Shown piece by piece: positions 27,936 through 32,566 of a DNA stretch of 32,566 bases (position 1 is its first letter; every line of letters begins with the position of its first letter). This stretch comes from JAOUEA01 sp040882605. Lineage in GTDB: Bacteria > Actinomycetota > UBA4738 > HRBIN12. Location of the stretch: positions 1-32,566 of the forward strand of contig JBBEAY010000031.1 in assembly GCA_040882605.1 (NCBI GenBank), given 5' to 3'. Below the pieces are notes generated by a model. It was not told where the DNA came from, searched no databases, and worked only from the letters and a program-made list of their open reading frames with translations. The position numbers and the translations under genes are program-made.

Positions 27936-28667
27936 CTACTTCTCCGAAGGCTCGGTGAGGTCGTCATCGAGTCGCGGCCCGGGCGTTGTGCTTCTCCTGC
28001 CCCGAGTGGCCGCGCCGAGGAACTGGCGCCGGCGCGCTTCCCATGCCCACTTCTTCGCCGTAGCGGGGATGGGGGGATACTTCACGATGCCCTCCTTGAA
28101 TGCGGCATCCGCGAGCTCGGCGAAGATGCTCCCGTCGGTCCCGCTCAGGTCCAGATACGTACGCGCGATCCATCGATAGAAATCGTCGCCGTAGCCCTTC
28201 CTCCCTCGTTTGACCCCGTAGGTGGGCGCGAGCTTCAGGATCTCCGCTGCGTCGTTGGAATAGACACCCAGCGGAGCAAGGCCGAGCTCGGCGAGCATCT
28301 CGTTGCCGAGCTTGCTCACCTTGGCGATACGTCGGACTTCGTCATGCGCCATCTGTTCGAGCTTTGGCAGCCGGACCTCGCGGAGGAGGTCGCTCTGAAG
28401 CCGGCCAGGCGCTGGGATGACGCCGTACGTGATCTCGCTCAGCACGCTCTGGGGCTGAGGCCGGATCGTGAGGGAGACGAGTGCGAGGGAGCGGTCAATG
28501 ACGTTGCACTCTCCCTGGATCATCCATCCCTCCTCCGGGCCTGCCACCGCGAATCCCACTGGCCAAGGTCGGCTGAGTTCCACCTTGACCACCATCTCGC
28601 CGTTAGGCGGTGGATTGTCGGGCGGAAAGCTCCGCGAACTTGGCTTTCGCCGACGTGGCTGGGTCAC
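27936..28667 (-). CDS. Element protein of unknown function, HTH-like C-terminus
   Basis: From GTG 28667 this encodes 243 residues. The start is supported by TACGTT ending 6 nt upstream with TTGACC 18 bp before it, a leaderless promoter. The middle has alternating beta and helix sequence; the C-terminal part FYRWIARTYLDLSG..., ELADAAFKEG..., PATAKKWAWEARRRQFLG resembles HTH domains found beside integrases in actinobacterial elements. It might help recombination directionality or control. The longer frame to 28994 overlaps the repressor gene and is rejected. Confidence 0.6.
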   Translation of the reverse strand: MTQPRRRKPSSRSFPPDNPPPNGEMVVKVELSRPWPVGFAVAGPEEGWMIQGECNVIDRSLALVSLTIRPQPQSVLSEITYGVIPAPGRLQSDLLREVRLPKLEQMAHDEVRRIAKVSKLGNEMLAELGLAPLGVYSNDAAEILKLAPTYGVKRGRKGYGDDFYRWIARTYLDLSGTDGSIFAELADAAFKEGIVKYPPIPATAKKWAWEARRRQFLGAATRGRRSTTPGPRLDDDLTEPSEK

Positions 28668-28673
28668 ACGGTC

Positions 28674-28703
28674 AACGTAACACCTCCGCCAACATAAGGT
28701 CAA
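28674..28703 (-). promoter_or_regulatory. Leftward promoter with repeated GGTCAACG
   Basis: Minus-strand -35 TTGACC (28698-28703) and -10 TACGTT (28674-28679) are 18 bp apart. On the plus strand GGTCAACG occurs twice, at 28670-28677 and 28698-28705, 28 bp apart, covering the -35 and the start region. A repressor could bind both copies and shut off the integrase operon. Confidence 0.55.
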
Positions 28704-28725
28704 CGCCTCGCGAAGGAGGGGTGAT

Positions 28726-28737
28726 TGGCCTTGGCCA
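28726..28737. promoter_or_regulatory. Palindrome in the divergent control region
   Basis: TGGCCTTGGCCA has two 5-bp arms around TT, midway between the leftward and rightward promoters. It is a candidate operator for the adjacent XRE protein. Confidence 0.35.
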
Positions 28738-28781
28738 TTTTCGCCCTCGGCTTGCCCCCGCCCCACCTGCCAACCTCCGCG

Positions 28782-28787
28782 TATCCT
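28782..28787 (+). promoter_or_regulatory. -10 box of the repressor gene
   Basis: TATCCT lies 26 nt before ATG 28814, with GAGGAGGAG in the leader. No good -35 is visible, so an activator or another sigma factor may be involved. Confidence 0.4.
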
Positions 28788-28813
28788 ATACAGCAACCGT
28801 TCGCGAGGAGGAG

Positions 28814-29080
28814 ATGGTGACGACCGAGACCGACATGAAGCCAGATCTCCGGACGATGGTGCGGCAAGCTCGACGCCTTCCTCCGCCCGAGATGGCCAAG
28901 GCGATCCGAAGGGCCGCAGGCGTCTCACAGGAGGCGATCGCCAACGAGATAGGGGTGAGCAGGCAGACCATTGCATTCTGGGAATCGGGCGCACGCCGCC
29001 CGTCGACCAGTCACCTGAGCGCGTATCTCCGAGCCCTCAACATGCTGGAGGAGGAGAGCGGTGGACGACCAGCTGCTTGA
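28814..29080 (+). CDS. XRE-family helix-turn-helix regulator
   Basis: This encodes 88 residues from ATG 28814, with AGGAGGAG directly upstream. The Cro/C1-type HTH spans about residues 30-75: AAGVSQEAIANEIGVSRQTIAFWESGARRPS, here QEAIANEIGVS is helix 2 and RQTIAFWESG the recognition helix. It is a likely repressor or switch for the divergent control region at 28668-28813. There is no protease or dimerisation domain. It overlaps the next gene by 20 nt. Confidence 0.85.
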   Translation: MVTTETDMKPDLRTMVRQARRLPPPEMAKAIRRAAGVSQEAIANEIGVSRQTIAFWESGARRPSTSHLSAYLRALNMLEEESGGRPAA

Positions 29081-29264
29081 CCGCCAGGAGGCCGCTGCAC
29101 TCCTCCGCGTGCCTCCGAAGACGCTCGCGAACTGGGCCTACGCCGGCCGCGGCCCCGAGTACTTCCGGGTTGGGCGTCGCACCGTCTATCGCGAGTCGGA
29201 AATCGTTGCGTGGTTGGAAGAGCAACGGGTGACCTTGGGGGCGGCGGCTACCGATGAGGCTTGA
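29061..29264 (+). CDS. Excisionase-type helix-turn-helix protein
   Basis: This encodes 67 residues from GTG 29061, with GAGGAGAG upstream. It has LLDRQEAAALLRVPPKTLANWAYAG, FRVGRRTVYRESEIVAWLEEQ, the MerR-like winged HTH of the excisionase/AlpA group (helix, wing RVGRR-VYR, and closing ..DVxAWL.. helix). It could act as recombination directionality factor for the integrase or as a transcriptional regulator. It overlaps the repressor gene, so the two are coupled. Confidence 0.85.
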   Translation: MDDQLLDRQEAAALLRVPPKTLANWAYAGRGPEYFRVGRRTVYRESEIVAWLEEQRVTLGAAATDEA

Positions 29265-29285
29265 GCAACTCGTGGGTGACGAACG

Positions 29286-29720
29286 ATGACCACCGACCGG
29301 CTCGAGATCCGGCCAGAAGAGCTTCAGACTGTCGATGAATATCGACGAACCGCCCGAGACATCTTCGAGGCTGCCATCGAGGGCAGGCTTCCCCCTTCCG
29401 GCTCGTCCGGCTGGCCGGTCGCTGTCGTCAAGCTGGGCCGTCTGGTCCACCGCGAAGCAGAGCCTGTTCGAGGTTGGGCGGGTGCAGCCGTCTGGCAAGA
29501 GCTGCGCCTGCTCTGGGGCGACAACCCGGAGGCTGGCTACCGACAGGCTCCCCCGCCTTCGTACGTCTTCCCGCTTCGTCGCCTGTCGGCTGAGGGACAT
29601 GAAACCTGCCCCGGCTGCCGTCGCCCGATACCGACACCGGCCGAGTTTCGGGGATGGGACCTCCTTGAGCTCGATGCCGCCAAGCGCCGAGACGTCCGCG
29701 AGAAAGCGATCAATCGATGA
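29286..29720 (+). CDS. Element protein of unknown function
   Basis: This encodes 144 residues beginning TTDRLEIRPEELQTVDEYR. A mid-region predicted to be mixed helix and beta is followed by a CPGCRRP CxxC pair near residue 109 and a charged end. No partner CxxC is seen, so a full zinc ribbon is unlikely. No family is recognised. It starts 21 nt after the excisionase-like gene and overlaps the next gene by ATGA, so it is in the same operon. Confidence 0.65.
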   Translation: MTTDRLEIRPEELQTVDEYRRTARDIFEAAIEGRLPPSGSSGWPVAVVKLGRLVHREAEPVRGWAGAAVWQELRLLWGDNPEAGYRQAPPPSYVFPLRRLSAEGHETCPGCRRPIPTPAEFRGWDLLELDAAKRRDVREKAINR

Positions 29721-31375
29721 CCGACCGCGTGGCACAGCTGGAGGAGCTCCGGGCGGAGGTTGGCCTGGACGTTGCGCATCAGGAAGCGTCCACCCCTCCG
29801 ACGTTGCCGGATCTGCTGAACGAGATCGAGCGCACGCTTCGTCGCTACGTGGTCATGAGCGACGACGCGCACGCCATCGTCACAGTGTGGGTAGCCCATG
29901 TCTTTGCCTTCCAGGCCTTCGAGTTCACCCCCTATCTCGCCATCACGTCGGCGACGAAGCGATCTGGCAAGTCCCGGCTGCTCGAGGTGCTCGAGGTCAT
30001 CCTTGGGCCGACCAAAGCCATCTCGACCGCGAACATCTCGCCCGCGAGCTTGTTTCGCCTGATCGCTGACAAGCCCGGGATGGCGGTTCTGTTCGATGAG
30101 GTCGATCGGTTCGAGAAAGAGAAGGCCGACGGTCTCTGGGGCCTCGTCAACTCGGGGTGGCGCCTCGGCGGGAAAGCACACCGCCAGACAGGGCAACGGA
30201 TGGAGACTCTCACCGAGTTCTCGACCTTCGGTCCCAAGGTGCTCGCCGGGATCGGACAGCCATTGCCTGACACCACCGCCGACAGGTCGCTCCCCATCCG
30301 TATGGAACGTCGGCTGCCAACCGAGACGGTGGAGCGATTGCGGCTACGCCGCGCCACAGCGGAAGTGCGTCCCCTGAGGGAGGCACTGGATGCCTGGGCG
30401 AACGCCGAGACGATCGCGAGGCTGGCGAACGCCGAACCTGCACTGCCGGAAGTCACGAACGACCGGCTGCTGGATGTCGCCGAGCCATTGCTCGCCCTGG
30501 CAGATATGGCCGGAGAAGCATGGCCCGAGCGCATCCGATCAGCTGTAAAGGCGACGGAGGCGACCGCAGGCAAGATCGTCGAGGAGGAGCTCGGGCTGCT
30601 CGCCCTGCGCCATGTGTACGAGGGGTTCACCGCGAAGCAGGTCGACAGACTGTTCACTGACGACGTGCTCGCGCATATGGTCATGCTCGACGATGGGCCG
30701 TGGGCCGAGTGGTGGGGTTCTGACGTCGACGCGGGCAAGACGATTGCCCCCGCCCGCCGGTTGAGGAAGCTCCTCAGCGCTTTCGACGGGATCGAGCCAG
30801 TATCCGTCCGGATCGGCCCCGCGACCAAGAAGGGGTACCACCTCGAGCCGATCGCTAGGGCCGCTTCCCGCTACCTATCCGTCACATCCGTCACTAGTGG
30901 AACGTCGCTGGCCAGGCACGTTACGGATGTGACACATGTGACGAATACCTCGCATGGGGAGCAGGCGGACGAACCAACGGTCGCTGACGTGATCGCCAAT
31001 GCTCGAGGCAACGGCCACTCTGATGAGCAGATCGCTGCTGTGTTGTCGACCGAACAGATCATCCGGCCGCCAACGGGAGCGGAGCAATGGTCCGCGCAGG
31101 TCGTGGCTCAGATGGTGCCGAGGGATGATCCTGCAACCCCCGAGCCAGGCTGGAGGAAGTTGCAGCGCGAGGCCGGCGAGGACCCCGCGACCGACGAAGA
31201 CGCTAGCCTGCGACTAGTGATCGAGAAGCTGGGAGCTCGACGTTCAGCCCCGCCCGAGGGTGAACGCGTTCCAGGGGGAGGCACCGCAGAATCTCGATCT
31301 CCCGTGAATGTCTCACCGACCAGCCAGACTGACGAGGAAAGGGGTGCGCCACGCCATCATGAGCGTCCCGTCTGA
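29717..31375 (+). CDS. DUF3631-type replication ATPase
   Basis: This 552-residue P-loop protein carries ITSATKRSGKSRLLEVLE (Walker A at about 79-86) and MAVLFDEVDRF (Walker B near 122-131), then LVNSGWRLGGKAHRQTG and RSLPIRME, as in DUF3631 proteins of actinobacterial phages and integrative elements, usually called primase- or helicase-like. The first Gly of the P-loop is Ala or Ser, usual for this group. The C-terminal 170 residues are low-complexity, with VTSVTSGT and HVTDVTHVT segments encoded by DNA repeats (30881-30933). It probably supports replication of the excised element; the exact activity is unknown. It overlaps the previous gene by 4 nt. Confidence 0.8.
   Translation: MTDRVAQLEELRAEVGLDVAHQEASTPPTLPDLLNEIERTLRRYVVMSDDAHAIVTVWVAHVFAFQAFEFTPYLAITSATKRSGKSRLLEVLEVILGPTKAISTANISPASLFRLIADKPGMAVLFDEVDRFEKEKADGLWGLVNSGWRLGGKAHRQTGQRMETLTEFSTFGPKVLAGIGQPLPDTTADRSLPIRMERRLPTETVERLRLRRATAEVRPLREALDAWANAETIARLANAEPALPEVTNDRLLDVAEPLLALADMAGEAWPERIRSAVKATEATAGKIVEEELGLLALRHVYEGFTAKQVDRLFTDDVLAHMVMLDDGPWAEWWGSDVDAGKTIAPARRLRKLLSAFDGIEPVSVRIGPATKKGYHLEPIARAASRYLSVTSVTSGTSLARHVTDVTHVTNTSHGEQADEPTVADVIANARGNGHSDEQIAAVLSTEQIIRPPTGAEQWSAQVVAQMVPRDDPATPEPGWRKLQREAGEDPATDEDASLRLVIEKLGARRSAPPEGERVPGGGTAESRSPVNVSPTSQTDEERGAPRHHERPV
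30881..30933. repeat. Inverted repeat / VT-coding repeats inside the DUF3631 gene
   Basis: GTCACATCCGT (30881-30891) and ACGGATGTGAC (30923-30933) are perfect 11-bp inverted copies 31 bp apart; partial units CCGTCAC and ACATGTGAC flank them (30888-30894 and 30935-30942). They encode the VTSVTS and VTDVTHVT stretches. They could be an iteron-type origin or protein-binding site placed within coding DNA. Confidence 0.6.
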
Positions 31376-31412
31376 TACTCAGGGGGTGAGGACCACAGCG
31401 CACGGAGACGCC

Positions 31413-31616
31413 ATGACATCAGCGCGATGGCTGACCGAGGCGTTCAGGTGCGGGTGCGTGTTCGAGGCTGACGGCACGGAGGATGCGGGCTCCTTGAGGC
31501 GGATCTACTGCCCCGATCACGGCGCCGCCTTCATCGAGGTCGCGGAAGTGGGCGTGCAGTGGGGAGCCGAGGCAGCGACCGAGTGGGCGAAGATGCGTCT
31601 CGAGGTCGTCTTCTAG
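31413..31616 (+). CDS. Small cysteine-containing element protein
   Basis: From ATG 31413, with GGAGA about 5 nt upstream, this encodes 67 residues. It has FRCGCVFEADGTEDAGSLRR then IYCPDHGAAF, a CxC and CxxH arrangement that may bind zinc. An ATG at 31359 would add 18 residues but has no ribosome binding site. No family is recognised; similar short CxC...C..H proteins are common in actinophage genomes. Confidence 0.6.
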   Translation: MTSARWLTEAFRCGCVFEADGTEDAGSLRRIYCPDHGAAFIEVAEVGVQWGAEAATEWAKMRLEVVF

Positions 31617-31645
31617 GACACGGGGGTCAAGGAGGAGTGGAACCC

Positions 31646-32185
31646 ATGGCTGAGAACGAGCAGGTCGGCAGGCTAGAACCCAGCCGCGCAGACCGCTTCG
31701 GCGATGTCCGTGAGGCCGGCCGCAAGGGCGGGATGCAGAAAGAAGCGAACTGGCAAGCCAGGGTTGCCGAGAACCGTGAAGCCCTGATGGCCCTCGCGCC
31801 GGAAGCGATCGAGACCGTCGGTGACGTCATGCGAGGCGCGAAGCGTCCCAACGTGCTCCCCGCCGCGGTGGCGGTCCTCGATAGAACCGACCTGGGGCCG
31901 ACGACCAAGACCCAGGTGACGGTAGGACCGAACGAGCAGTTGGTAGAGCTGATCCAACAGCTCGACGCCCATCAAGAGAGCGAACGCGCAGTGCAGGAGG
32001 GGCAGGGGGCAGGCTCAACCTCGCGTACGAGCACGCGGCGCGAGGTGATAGACGTCCTCTCGCACAGCAGCCAGGCGAAGGGCGAGCTCGAAGCAGGTGG
32101 ACCAGACCAAGCCAGCGACGAGGCGCCGGCGACCGATGGTTCTCCCCAGCCTGGACGGCCGGAGACGAGAGAGTCGCACGCTTGA
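31646..32185 (+). CDS. Element protein, possibly terminase small-subunit-like
   Basis: From ATG 31646, with AAGGAGGAG upstream, this encodes 179 residues. The N-terminal half is charged and helical (DRFGDVREAGRKGGMQKEANWQARVAENREALMALAPEAIE, VLDRTDLGP), a pattern seen in some small terminase or DNA-binding phage proteins, but no firm match. The last 70 residues are acidic, Ser/Gly/Pro-rich and likely disordered. Without a large terminase nearby the function stays open. Confidence 0.55.
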   Translation: MAENEQVGRLEPSRADRFGDVREAGRKGGMQKEANWQARVAENREALMALAPEAIETVGDVMRGAKRPNVLPAAVAVLDRTDLGPTTKTQVTVGPNEQLVELIQQLDAHQESERAVQEGQGAGSTSRTSTRREVIDVLSHSSQAKGELEAGGPDQASDEAPATDGSPQPGRPETRESHA

Positions 32186-32512
32186 GACGGCCGTTCCCTG
32201 CGCCAAAGAGACAGCCTCTCCGGCCCACGCACCACTAAGCCACGTGTCCTCGAGGCGCTGGAATTGCTATGTCCACCAGCAACTGACCCGAAGACGTGAG
32301 GGCTACATGCCCTCTGACCTGCGGAAACGATGCTTGCGAAGTGCCCGATACCGATCGTTATGACACGCTGTCGCACGATCACACACCCCCACCCCCCATT
32401 CCCCCAGGTCAGAATCGGCCTATAGCGCTAGTAGGGGTCCCTCCGACCGCACGGCTCTCGCTCATAACGCACCACTACGTCAAGCGCCTGATTCGATACT
32501 GCGAGGCTAGAC
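32186..32512. other. Gene-free stretch
   Basis: No supported gene, RNA or strong hairpin is seen. A C-rich run lies near 32383-32408 and a short palindrome TAGCGCTA near 32424. Short frames here lack ribosome binding sites and family signals. Confidence 0.5.
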
Positions 32513-32566
32513 TGTCGACGCCGGGTGAAAACTGAGCACTTCTCGCCGGTTGAAAACTGAGCAGCT
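32513..32566. mobile_element. Left end of an IS21-like insertion sequence
   Basis: After TGT at 32513, the motif GGTGAAAACTGAGCA (32524-32538) recurs as GGTTGAAAACTGAGCA (32549-32564), about 25 bp apart. Multiple terminal direct repeats containing TGAAAACTGA, with a TGT end, are typical of IS21-family elements (istA/istB). The transposase genes would lie just outside the window. Confidence 0.65.

Larger units (their letters stand above)
26772..32566. mobile_element. Integrative element at tRNA(CAT) (partial)
   Basis: The order tRNA, convergent tyrosine integrase, divergent control region with HTH repressor and excisionase-like genes, replication ATPase and small genes is typical of actinobacterial phage-like or plasmid-like integrative elements. 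No capsid, tail or portal gene lies in the visible 5.8 kb. The far att site is outside the window and should repeat part of the tRNA 3' end. Confidence 0.8.

Overview
The window is high-GC DNA from a bacterium that is most likely an Actinomycetota member outside the well-studied genera. The reasons are the GC-rich third codon positions, frequent GTG/TTG starts, several start codons lying 6-7 nt after a TANNNT -10 box (leaderless style), tRNAs with an encoded CCA, and a DosR/DevR-like box. The lineage is an inference; no rRNA marker is present.

Layout. (A) 1-3790 is the end of an integrative element whose right boundary is a 45-nt copy of the 3' half of tRNA-Asn(GTT) at 3746-3790. Just inside it lie a two-gene antiphage-type operon on the minus strand (OLD/TOPRIM ATPase-nuclease plus UvrD-like helicase, Gabija-like), a small convergent gene, and an array of TGGAC motifs in helical phase. 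(B) 3821-4161 is a degraded insertion sequence: repeated terminus plus transposase scrap. (C) 4217-8948 holds a pyruvate:ferredoxin oxidoreductase (nifJ) and a dihydroorotate-dehydrogenase-like partner, preceded by a DosR-like box. (D) 9160-15030 is a tightly coupled operon: NarI-like haem-b membrane protein with a Cys4 tail, NasA/NarB-like molybdopterin oxidoreductase, four-cluster ferredoxin subunit, Rieske protein, small membrane protein, TDT/SLAC1-type channel, and a possible 46-aa membrane peptide. It looks like a quinone-linked molybdoenzyme complex. A strong terminator follows.

(E) 15130-26640 is chromosomal housekeeping and secreted-protein content: a TTG-initiated exported protein, a TolB-like lipoprotein followed in frame by a headless CHRD domain, a soluble-adenylate-cyclase-like regulator with two cyclase domains plus ATPase plus TPR, another exported protein, a double-domain rhodanese, fumarase C, and a secreted beta-propeller. 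(F) 26695-26771 is an intact tRNA with anticodon CAT. A tyrosine integrase begins 13 nt beyond it, opening a second integrative element that runs past the window end: integrase and an HTH-like protein on the minus strand; XRE repressor, excisionase-like protein, DUF3631 replication ATPase and small genes on the plus strand; then the repeated terminus of an IS21-like element at 32513-32566.

Regions C and D suggest low-oxygen or facultative redox metabolism: ferredoxin-linked pyruvate oxidation, a molybdenum reductase tied to the quinone pool, and an anion channel. A and F are two separate tRNA-targeted elements in the same orientation; the first carries defence cargo, the second shows only integration, control and replication functions in the visible part.
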